Positions 1 through 6,900 of a stretch of 14,056 bases of DNA are shown piece after piece. The position numbers were made by a program, and so were the translations under genes. Numbering within the stretch: the first letter of the stretch is position 1; the number at the start of each line of letters is the position of its first letter. Under the pieces are notes generated by a model, which did not search any database, was not told the DNA's origin, and saw only the letters and a list, made by a program, of their open reading frames with translations. The stretch spans positions 1 through 14,056 of the forward strand of contig JAKAIH010000015.1 in the NCBI GenBank assembly GCA_021825225.1, read 5' to 3'. The stretch comes from Pseudomonadota bacterium (GTDB taxonomy: Bacteria; Pseudomonadota; Gammaproteobacteria; Burkholderiales; SG8-39).

Positions 1-160
1 CTCGGTAGGTCAGCTGGGCAAAAGCCATGCAAAGATATTGATCGAGGCAAGAGAAGCTCTTGATCTTGTGCTCGCCGCCATAGCGCGCCACGCAACGACG
101 AAACGTCGTCAGCGGCAAATGCTGCGTGATTTGCGCGAACACCAATTTGCCCAAGTGCAT
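1..160 (-). CDS. IS4-family transposase, N-terminal part (DUF4372-type), cut by window edge
   Basis: This is the first 53 codons of a transposase that continues beyond the left edge. The translation begins MHLGKLVFAQITQHLP and continues with the segments RRCVARYGGEHK, SFSCLDQYLCMAFAQL and TYR. That pattern (FAQITQ, then an R-RCVARYGG-HK segment, then a cysteine-containing loop and an MAFAQLT helix) is what I know from the DUF4372 N-terminal domain found ahead of the DDE catalytic domain in one group of IS4-family transposases. The catalytic DDE residues lie outside the window. The ATG at 158-160 is preceded, in the transposase direction, by a purine-rich AGGGG about six bases upstream, which overlaps the foot of a hairpin. 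Whether the element is intact cannot be judged from this fragment. The family call is by recognition, not by search. Confidence 0.8.
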   Translation of the reverse strand, partial: MHLGKLVFAQITQHLPLTTFRRCVARYGGEHKIKSFSCLDQYLCMAFAQLTYR

Positions 161-169
161 CGAAGTCCC

Positions 170-190
170 CTGCGAGTGAGTTCCTCGCAG
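170..190 (-). promoter_or_regulatory. Hairpin overlapping the transposase ribosome binding site
   Basis: CTGCGAG (170-176) and CTCGCAG (184-190) form a perfect 7-bp stem with a 7-base loop. In the transposase direction the stem ends directly against AGGGG, the probable Shine-Dalgarno sequence, about 10 bases before the ATG. Several insertion sequences (IS10 and IS50 are the known examples) use such a structure to block translation from transcripts entering from outside. A similar role here is inferred from position only. Confidence 0.45.
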
Positions 191-308
191 GATCGCAAAT
201 TGATGCGTTCAAATCGAGACCAGAAAAAATCATGAGTTATCTATTTCAGATCAACCAATTATTGCGTTCCGGTCGCTCAACGTCCGGACAGCAGTGGATT
301 GGAATGTA

Positions 309-413
309 CTATCCTATCTGACGGAATCGACAGTCTGAATCGGCTTTCCGGTCACCAGTGATCGCCAGGATCTGGTCGGCGGACAAATGCTCCCCCGCGC
401 GAAAACAGCGCAT
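309..413 (-). pseudogene. Possible relic of a tyrosine recombinase (phage-type integrase) C-terminus
   Basis: The minus strand can be read as MRCFRAGEHLSADQILAITG followed by DRKADSDCRF and a stop. This resembles the end of phage-type tyrosine recombinases, which often have an RAG-V/I-P segment, a helix with Q-I or V-M, then I-T/S-G-H-K/R and R-Y. In this copy the conserved histidine after the glycine is an aspartate (GD instead of GH) and the catalytic tyrosine position is phenylalanine. No upstream catalytic R-H-R region is visible. If real, it is a dead fragment. A chance resemblance over about 30 residues is quite possible. Confidence 0.2.
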
Positions 414-527
414 AGGCGGTGGATGAGTGGAACTCTTCCCGTCAGCCTCATACCTGCCGGCTGACAACGTCCTCCCGAACCATCCCACTCGCCAGCATGA
501 CGGGGCTCGGCGGATGGGCTGGGACAC

Positions 528-550
528 GCATGTGGCCTTTTGTCACATGC
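528..550. promoter_or_regulatory. Inverted repeat GCATGTG-N9-CACATGC upstream of the pilus operon
   Basis: Two perfect 7-base arms, 528-534 and 544-550, are separated by nine bases. The repeat sits just upstream of the promoter candidate at 555-583 and about 130 bases before the first pilin start codon. It could be an operator for a dimeric regulator or a hairpin. There is no run of T after it, so a terminator is unlikely. The function is not known. Confidence 0.35.
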
Positions 551-554
551 GGAA

Positions 555-583
555 CTGTAAGCCTGTTCTAAACAACATAGAAT
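555..583 (+). promoter_or_regulatory. Candidate sigma-70 promoter for the pilus operon
   Basis: TAGAAT at 578-583 matches the -10 consensus at five of six positions. CTGTAA at 555-560 lies 17 bases upstream but matches the -35 consensus at only three of six. Transcription would start near 590, giving a leader of about 88 bases. This is the best match seen in the region but it is weak. An activated promoter that uses the adjacent inverted repeat is a reasonable alternative. Confidence 0.3.
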
Positions 584-677
584 TGCCGTTGGTTCTTCTG
601 AATCAGCCTCTAGTCGGATAAATTTGAAATGTCGCAATGACCCCGATTATCCTCATCTTCACGAAAAGGAGCGCGTA

Positions 678-1133
678 ATGAAGCAGACTCGTGGGTTCAC
701 CCTGATCGAACTGATGGTCGTCGTCGTCGTCGTGGCAATACTCGCCGCGATCGCGCTGCCGTCTTACACCGAGTACATTACGCGCGGCAAGATCACCGAA
801 GCGACTTCAAACCTGGCGGATATGCGGGTAAAGCTCGAGCAGTATTTCCAGGACAACCGGACTTACGTCGGCGCCTGTGCCGCAGGCACCACGGCCCCGT
901 TGCCGACCGGCGCCAAATATTTTACCTACACCTGCCCCGCCGCCGCCCTCACCGCCACCACGTTCACCGTTCAGGCGGACGGCGTGGCCGGTCAGGGCAT
1001 GGGTGGATTCGTCTACACCGTGGACCAGAATAACACCAAGGCAACCACCATTACCGCCGGTTCGGCCGCCGCCGCGGCGGGGTGGACCGGCAACGCAACC
1101 TGCTGGGTGACTAAGAAAGGCGGACTGTGTTAA
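678..1133 (+). CDS. pilE: Type IV pilin, PilE-type
   Basis: A 151-residue prepilin that becomes a membrane-anchored subunit of the type IV pilus after cleavage by the PilD peptidase. The leader MKQTRG is followed by the cleavage site and the mature start FTLIELM, with phenylalanine at +1 and glutamate at +5. The hydrophobic helix carries six valines in a row, then ILAAIALPSY, and the motif Y-T-E-Y-I-T-R-G-K follows. The globular part has four cysteines (C67, C86, C142, C151); C142 and C151 would close the C-terminal loop typical of this pilin class. The ATG at 678 is chosen because AAAGGAG lies six bases upstream and because it gives a six-residue leader; a reading frame extending to 624 has no such support. 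The stop overlaps the fimT start. It could be a major pilin or a PilE/ComP-like minor pilin. Its place at the head of a minor-pilin cluster favours minor. Confidence 0.85.
   Translation: MKQTRGFTLIELMVVVVVVAILAAIALPSYTEYITRGKITEATSNLADMRVKLEQYFQDNRTYVGACAAGTTAPLPTGAKYFTYTCPAAALTATTFTVQADGVAGQGMGGFVYTVDQNNTKATTITAGSAAAAAGWTGNATCWVTKKGGLC
717..731 (+). repeat. Trinucleotide repeat (GTC)5 inside the pilin helix
   Basis: Five GTC codons followed by one GTG encode six consecutive valines at mature positions 8 to 13. Related pilins normally mix isoleucine, valine, alanine and glycine here, but the total helix length is normal. Slippage would add or remove single valines without changing the frame. 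Confidence 0.7.
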
Positions 1134-1654
1134 GCGCATCGCTGCAAAAAGGCGTATCGCTGATCGAGCTGATGATCGGCCTCGTCATCCTCGGCATCCT
1201 GCTGATGGTCGGACTGCCGAGCTACTCGGCATGGATACAAAACACGCAGATCCGCACTGCGGCGGAGTCGATTTCGAACGGCATGCAACTGGCCCGCGCC
1301 GAAGCGGTGCGCCGCAACACCAACGTGCAACTGGCTTTTGGCGCCGCATCGAGCTGGACGGTAAGTGTACCGGGGGGCGCGCAAATCCAGACCCGAACCG
1401 GCGACGAGGGATCGAAGAACGTGACTGTGACGATGACGCCCGCTGGCGCTACCACCGTCACTTTCAACGCCCTGGGCAGAGTAGTCGCCAACGCCGATGC
1501 AAGCGCCTCGATCACCCAAGTCGACGTGAAAGTGCCGGTTGCGATTCTGAGTGACGCGCAACGGCGCGACTTGACCATCCAAGTCAACGCCGGTGGCAAT
1601 GTGCGTATGTGCGATCCGAAAGTGACCGATGCAAGCGATCCAAGAAAATGCTAG
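1127..1654 (+). CDS. fimT: Minor pilin FimT/FimU (GspH family)
   Basis: A 175-residue type IV prepilin of the GspH/FimT family, expected to be part of the minor-pilin complex that starts pilus assembly. The leader ends in LQKG and the mature protein starts VSLIELMIGLVILGILLMVG, with valine at +1 and glutamate at +5, followed by LPSYSAWIQN. The stretch IRTAAESISNGMQLARAEAV is the signature segment of the family after the helix. Two cysteines near the C-terminus (C161 and C175) could form a disulphide. The GTG at 1127 is the most likely start: it overlaps the end of the previous gene by seven bases and follows AAAGGCGG, so translation is probably coupled. The later part of the protein is less conserved and gives no further clue. 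Confidence 0.87.
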   Translation: MLSASLQKGVSLIELMIGLVILGILLMVGLPSYSAWIQNTQIRTAAESISNGMQLARAEAVRRNTNVQLAFGAASSWTVSVPGGAQIQTRTGDEGSKNVTVTMTPAGATTVTFNALGRVVANADASASITQVDVKVPVAILSDAQRRDLTIQVNAGGNVRMCDPKVTDASDPRKC

Positions 1655-1679
1655 CAGCCGCGCCAAACCGGGAACACCG

Positions 1680-2153
1680 ATGAAATCACATCCCAGGCCT
1701 GGTTCACAAAAGGGTTCGATGCTGTTGGAGGGACTCATCGCGATCCTGCTTTTTTCCATGGGCATTATCGCGCTGGTGGGACTCCAGGCGGTCGCGATTA
1801 AAAACACCGCCGATGCCAAATATCGCGTGGAAGCGGCCTTTCTGGCCAACCAGATCATCGGCCAGATGTGGGCGGACAACCCGACCAATCTGGCGGGCTA
1901 CGCCCACCACCCGACGACAGCCGGCGGAGCGTGCAATTTCGGCGGGGCGGCATCGGCCAACGCCAATGTGACGGCATGGCTGGGGGACCCCGCGACCTTG
2001 GGGACGGTGGCGGGAAACCTGCCGGGCGCCACTTCGGCCAGGCAGCAAATCGCGATCGGCGCGGGAAACCTGGTGACGGTGACAATTTGCTGGCAAGGCC
2101 CCCAGGAAGCCGCCCCCCACAGTTTTGTCACGGCAGCGCAAATTAGCGGTTGA
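1680..2153 (+). CDS. pilV: Minor pilin PilV
   Basis: A 157-residue prepilin of the PilV (GspI-like) group. A 12-residue leader ending SQKG precedes SMLLEGLIAILLFSMGIIAL, with glutamate at +5. After the helix comes KNTADAKYRVEAAFLANQII, the typical PilV segment in which membrane helix and globular domain join. Two cysteines (in GGACNF and TICWQG) are placed as in related proteins and may pair. The ATG at 1680 was chosen over an upstream in-frame ATG at 1629 because 1629 lies inside fimT and would give a leader of about 29 residues. The ribosome binding site is weak (GGGAA). It starts 25 bases after fimT and belongs to the same operon. Confidence 0.85.
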   Translation: MKSHPRPGSQKGSMLLEGLIAILLFSMGIIALVGLQAVAIKNTADAKYRVEAAFLANQIIGQMWADNPTNLAGYAHHPTTAGGACNFGGAASANANVTAWLGDPATLGTVAGNLPGATSARQQIAIGAGNLVTVTICWQGPQEAAPHSFVTAAQISG

Positions 2154-2169
2154 TGACGGAGAACACCGA

Positions 2170-3213
2170 ATGATGTTCAACGAACACCCCCTGCACCGGT
2201 CCGCGAGCGGCTTCAGCCTGGTGGAAATCATGGTCGCAATGGTCATCGGCATGCTGGGGATTTTGATCATCATGCAGACGTTCCTGATGTTCGAAGGGCA
2301 AAAGCGCACCACTACCGGCACCGCCGACGCGCAGGAAAACGCGCTGATGGCCTTGTTCACGATGGAGCGGGATGTGCGCATGTCCGGCCTGGGGCTGGTA
2401 GGACTGGGCTGCACCACCATCAACGCCTACAACTCGAATATGACGCCCACAACCTACCCCATCAATGCATGGCCGGTGACGATCGCCCGCGACGATCCCG
2501 CGGCGGGCACAGACAGGATTACCCTTGTATACAGCACATCAGCATTCGGTAACATTCCCACCACCATCGCGAGTCCGATGCCGTCTGAATCGTCGATACT
2601 CAATGTGAACAACGGGGACGGCTTTGTCGCAAACGATCTCGTCCTCATATCTGAGCCTCCCAAGGCGTGTTCCATGATCCAGGCCAGCCAGGACGGGCAG
2701 AAAACCGGCACCGACTGGAACATCCAGCACAACCCTTCGTGGCCCTACAACCCTCCCGCCGGAGCAATTTTTCCTGTGGGTGGTTACGGCACCGGCGCCA
2801 GGCTGACCAATATGGGAAGCATGGTCAATCATGCCTATTATGTTCAAAACAATACCCTGATGATGAGCGACGTGAACCTGCCGGCCGGCGCCGCCAACCC
2901 GCTGCCGCTGGTGAACGGCATCGTCGCGATCAGGGCGCAATACGGCAGGGACACCAATGCCGACGGTTTTGTGGACGTGTACGACAATACCGCTCCGGCA
3001 TCCGCAACCGATGTCGTCGCCGTCAAACTCGCGGTGGTCGCGCGCAGCGGCCAACTGGAAAAAGACACGGTGAGCCCGGCCACCCTGGTCCTGTGGAACG
3101 GCGGAACGATCCTCAACGGCGGGGCGCTGGCACTCGACGCCGCGGCGCGGCTCTACCGCTACAAAATCTATCAAACAACGATACCTTTGCGTAACGTCCT
3201 ATGGAACAACTGA
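2170..3213 (+). CDS. pilW: Minor pilin PilW
   Basis: A 347-residue prepilin of the PilW (GspJ-like) group. The 14-residue leader ends SASG and the mature part begins FSLVEIMVAMVIGMLGILII with glutamate at +5. The segments RTTTGTADAQENALMALFTM and ERDVRMSGLGL are characteristic of PilW. Near residues 261-269 lies D-T-N-A-D-G-F-V-D, which fits a calcium-binding loop of the DxNxDGxxD kind. The ATG at 2170, with a second ATG right after it, follows CGGAG with eight bases between; the frame could also open further upstream inside pilV, but with no better signal. The gene ends 13 bases inside pilX, so the two are probably translated together. PilW works with PilV, PilX and FimT as the tip-priming complex that carries PilY1. 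Confidence 0.87.
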   Translation: MMFNEHPLHRSASGFSLVEIMVAMVIGMLGILIIMQTFLMFEGQKRTTTGTADAQENALMALFTMERDVRMSGLGLVGLGCTTINAYNSNMTPTTYPINAWPVTIARDDPAAGTDRITLVYSTSAFGNIPTTIASPMPSESSILNVNNGDGFVANDLVLISEPPKACSMIQASQDGQKTGTDWNIQHNPSWPYNPPAGAIFPVGGYGTGARLTNMGSMVNHAYYVQNNTLMMSDVNLPAGAANPLPLVNGIVAIRAQYGRDTNADGFVDVYDNTAPASATDVVAVKLAVVARSGQLEKDTVSPATLVLWNGGTILNGGALALDAAARLYRYKIYQTTIPLRNVLWNN

Positions 3214-3881
3214 CAACGAACACCCTGCACCTAGCACCGGCGCCGTCGGGTTGCCGTTTGCCGCGCGCCGGCGCAATCGCGGGAACGCAGAAAGGCGTGG
3301 TGCTGTTCATCGCGCTGATCGTGCTGGTGGCACTGACCATGGCCGGCATCGCGCTGGTGCGCTCGGTGGATACCGCCAATATCATCGCCGGCAACCTGGC
3401 GTTCAAGGAAGGGACCTTGCAAGCGGCCGACCTCGGTGTCGAGGCCGCCGTCGCCGCGCTGCCGGACATTGTCACCAACAACCTCGACACCGACCTCACC
3501 CCGGCCGCCTCCAGCACCAATCCGAATTACTGGTATTACGCGACCCGCCGGGTGGCCGACGCGGGGGGGGTTCCCACGACACAGGCGCTCGGCGCCGCGG
3601 GCACGGCCACGGCGATCGACTGGAGCGGCGTGCCCGTCGCCGTCGATTCGGCCGCCACGGGAAACAAGGTGCAAATCGTGATCGATCGCCTGTGCCAGGG
3701 CCCGGGCCCGGTCACCGACATTCAGGGAAAATGCTTTGTGGACACGCCTCTCGGCGGCGGCAGCAAAAAGGCGGGCGGGGTCGCTTTTACCGCAAGCACG
3801 GCGGTGTATTACCGCGTAACGGCACGCGTAACCGGCCCGCGCAATACCATCAGCATGGTGCAGGCGATATTAAGCCGCTAG
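3201..3881 (+). CDS. pilX: Minor pilin PilX
   Basis: A 226-residue protein with the PilX N-terminal domain. TQKG is followed by VVLFIALIVLVALTMAGIAL, then VRSVDTANIIAGNLAFKEGT, the classic PilX segment. Position +5 is isoleucine, not glutamate. This is normal for PilX (and GspK) and fits a tip position, because the glutamate normally pairs with the preceding subunit. The leader of 32 residues is long. The ATG at 3201 has no clear ribosome binding site, but it overlaps pilW by 13 bases, so coupled translation is likely. Codons for residues 121-124 contain a run of eight G. A one-base gain there leads into the pilY1 frame; a one-base loss leads to a stop at 3681. Confidence 0.85.
   Translation: MEQLTTNTLHLAPAPSGCRLPRAGAIAGTQKGVVLFIALIVLVALTMAGIALVRSVDTANIIAGNLAFKEGTLQAADLGVEAAVAALPDIVTNNLDTDLTPAASSTNPNYWYYATRRVADAGGVPTTQALGAAGTATAIDWSGVPVAVDSAATGNKVQIVIDRLCQGPGPVTDIQGKCFVDTPLGGGSKKAGGVAFTASTAVYYRVTARVTGPRNTISMVQAILSR
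3563..3570 (+). repeat. Run of eight G inside pilX
   Basis: The codons GCG GGG GGG GTT in pilX (alanine, two glycines, valine) contain eight G in a row. The last seven bases before GTT also read as a slippery heptamer, G GGG GGG, in the pilX frame. It is the longest G run I saw in the window. Such tracts change length easily during replication, and the pilY1 homologue pilC of Neisseria is known to switch on and off through a poly-G tract. Confidence 0.75.
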
Positions 3882-3949
3882 GCCGGGGCAAGCAGCAGGC
3901 CTGCGATTTTGCCATCCTGCTCGATACCGACACACGAAGGACTGAAACC

Positions 3950-6900
3950 ATGAAAATGCGACAACGATTCCGGCGCAAGACGATAGCCTCCGTCGTCATC
4001 TACAGCCTGATTCTCGGGCAGACTATCCCATCGGCCCGGGCCGCTTCGACCGACATCTCCGACATACCGATGGCGGTGAAAAGCACCGTCAAGCCGAACG
4101 TACAGGTGATCCTCGACAACTCGCAATCCATGGATGCGTTCATGTCCGGGAAATTGGTCGCCGGGGACGATGTCAATACGCGCGGCAATATCGGCCGCCA
4201 GGTAATGCGCGACGCGATCACCGCTTATCGCAACAGCTTCAACTGGGGGCTGATGACCTATGGCATGACCTCCTCACCCGGTTTATACAGCACTTGGGCT
4301 TATTACTTGGGTTCCAGCACCGGCATGACTTTCACCGACGACTGCGTCGGCTATGTCTCCGGCGTCCCGGCAGGCTACCCGCCCACGCCGGGCATTTCCG
4401 CCTCCAACGGAAACCGCCGCTGCCTGGCGAACCCGCAGCCGTTCAGCCCCGGCGGAGCTTATGTCACCTATGACCAGACCGGCGACGACGCGAATATCCA
4501 GGACGTTCTTTACGACACCGGCACCTACACCACCGCGTGGGCGCTTACCGCGGGAACCGGTACGGGTTACAAATTCTATAGCACACATAAAACGGCATCC
4601 GGTAATTCATGGACATCGGCCGATTTTTCCGGCGATCCTTTTGGATGCGGAAATTGTACGCTCAACTTTACCCCAACCGACGCAGGCTATCTGCCGTCCA
4701 ACCCGCCCATCACGCGCCAGTTATACCTGCCACGGGCATGGGGCTACCTCTCCAGCATCACCGGCTCTGGCACCATCGATGAAGCCGTTCAGGCCGACTC
4801 CACTGCCCACTATAACAACTTGATGGCAAAACTGGCGAACGAGACCAGCGGCTCCACCAGCGAAGTTAAGAACGGAGCGGTGTTTACTCCTCTCAAAGGG
4901 TCGCTAGACTCAACCAAGACCTACTTTTCGACTTCGTATCAGAGCAAGCCCAGCCCGATTGCATATTCCTGCCAGAAGAATTTCACGATGCTGATCACCG
5001 ATGGTCTGCCGACCGGCAAGACCAATGGCACGCTTTATTCGGCTGCGGATCGCACCAATACCTGCACTTGGAGTACCAGCTCCAATTCCTGCACCTCCGG
5101 CAGCTTCGGCGTTGCCGCGACCGATGCCATTAACTCGGTCACCGCCCTGCGCAGCACCACCAACGCGACCAATTCAAGCCCTTACGATATCCAGACCTAT
5201 GTCGTCGCCCTGGGCGATACCGTCGCCAATGCCAATGCGATTTCGGTCATGAACGCCATGGCTTACGCCGGGGGCACGGGCTCGGCCTACCTCGCCAACG
5301 ACGCCGCGAGTTTCCGGTCGGCAATTGATATAGTTGCGGCCAATATCGTTGCCAAAACGGGTTCGGCTGCCGCCGTGGCGGTGGCAAATGCCAACGTCAT
5401 TGCCGGAGACAACGCGTCTTATGCTTCCAGCTATAACTCCGGCACCTGGACCGGCGATCTGGCGGCCTATCCGGTTGATCTGACAACGGGTCAACCCAAT
5501 ACCGCCACTCCTATCTGGACCGCCGGTTCGGCGCAAACGCAGTTGGACGCGCGTACCGCGGCCAGCCGGAAAATCGCCAGCTACACGGGCACCACAGGTA
5601 CCGGCCAAGGTGTTCAGTTTCAACCCACCACGGCGACCACGGCGACAAAGTTGAGCGCGGCCCAGCAGACCCTGCTCAACTCGCCGACGACGCCGCCCGG
5701 GCCTACCGATGGCGCGGCGGTGGTGGCCTACTTGCGCGGGGACCGAAGCGGCGAAACCGCCGGAACCTACCGCTCCCGGGTCCACTTGCTGGGGGATATC
5801 ATCAACGCCGAACCGGTGGTGGTACGGGCGCCCGCCACCAACTACGGCGATACGGGGTACAGCGCGTTCAAGACCGCCAATGCCGGCCGCACCAGGATCG
5901 TTTTGCAGGGCGCCAATGACGGTATGCTGCATGCCTTCAATACGGCGACCGGCGCGGAGGAATGGGCCTATGTACCCAACCTGGTGATGGCGGGTCTCAA
6001 CAATTTCAGCCGGAAGAGCGGCTTCGTTCACAAATTCTTGGTTGACGGCACGCCGGTTTCGAGCGACGTCGATTTCAGCAACACCAGCGGCGTTACCGGC
6101 AATCCGGCGGCTGCCTGGCACACCATCGTGGTGGGCGGCCTGGGCAAGGGCGGGCGTGGTTATTATGCGCTGGACCTAACCAGCACCACCGCCGCCGACG
6201 AAGCCGCGCTGGCCGGCAAGGTGCTGTGGGAATTTCCCAACAGCGCCACCAGCGCCACGGACAAGGCCAATATCGGCTACAGCTTCGGCCGGCCGGTCAT
6301 CGTCAAGACCAAGGCAAAGGGGTGGGTGGTTCTGGTGGCTTCTGGCTATAACAACGGCACCGGCGATTCCGGCGGCGACGGCACGGGTTATCTGTTCGTG
6401 CTGAACGCGCGCACCGGGGACCTGATCAAGGCGATCGGTACCGGCGCCGGCAGCGCCACGGATCCGAGCGGACTTGCGCATATCAGCGGCTATGTAGAAA
6501 CCGCCGACGTCGACAATACCGTCGATTATGTGTACGGCGGCGACCTCAAAGGCAATGTGTGGCGCTTCGATTTAACCTCCACCAACACCAACCAGTGGGG
6601 CGTCACCAGGCTGGCGACCCTGGTGGACAGCGTCGGCAACGTTCAGCCGGTCACCACCGAACCGGAACTCGCCAGAGTCAATATCGGCGGCGGGGTGTAC
6701 AAACGCTTCGTCTATGTCGGCACCGGCCTCTATCTCGGCGATTCGGACATTCCCGGCTCCACCGGGGCGAACGCGTACGCCAGCCAGACCCAGACCATGT
6801 ACGGTCTGGTGGACGATTTGAGCACCCCCTCCCCAGCCACTAACCCGGTCATCAACTTGCAAACCACGCCCCCGCGTACGATGCTGAGTCAGCAGACGCT

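Larger units (their letters stand above)
1..235. mobile_element. End region of an IS4-family insertion sequence; outer boundary not resolved
   Basis: The transposase start and its leader mark one end of an insertion sequence that extends left out of the window. The terminal inverted repeat cannot be identified because only one end is visible. The stretch from about 195 to 260 is clearly richer in A and T than the flanking DNA, and the right boundary could lie anywhere from about 190 to 330. The end given here is a nominal limit, not a mapped junction. The transposase is transcribed away from the pilus genes. Confidence 0.5.
236..677. other. Intergenic region between the insertion sequence and the pilus operon
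   Basis: I find no convincing intact gene in these 440 bases. The short open frames on either strand lack a good ribosome binding site and recognisable protein content, apart from the doubtful integrase-like relic at 309-413. The last 150 bases hold an inverted repeat, a weak sigma-70-like promoter and the leader of the first pilin gene. I looked for a sigma-54 promoter (GG, ten bases, GC), as used for pilA in Pseudomonas, and saw none here. Confidence 0.5.

Noticed and set aside
38..235. 65-residue plus-strand frame at the left edge
   Set aside because: It is the complement of the transposase N-terminus on the minus strand, which has recognisable family sequence.
427..621. 64-residue plus-strand frame upstream of pilE
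   Set aside because: No ribosome binding site, no recognisable content, and it covers the inverted repeat and promoter candidate.
236..677. Sigma-54 promoter for the pilin operon
   Set aside because: No GG and GC pair with the required ten-base spacing and flanking bases was found.
3251..3949. Extension of the pilY1 frame upstream through pilX as a real N-terminus
   Set aside because: The ATG at 3950 has a ribosome binding site and a clean signal peptide, and the upstream translation is arginine-rich nonsense. It matters only for the possible frameshift described in the findings.
5174..6121. 315-residue minus-strand frame opposite pilY1
   Set aside because: A shadow of pilY1; the plus strand shows clear PilY1 motifs throughout and the minus product is low-complexity glycine and arginine.
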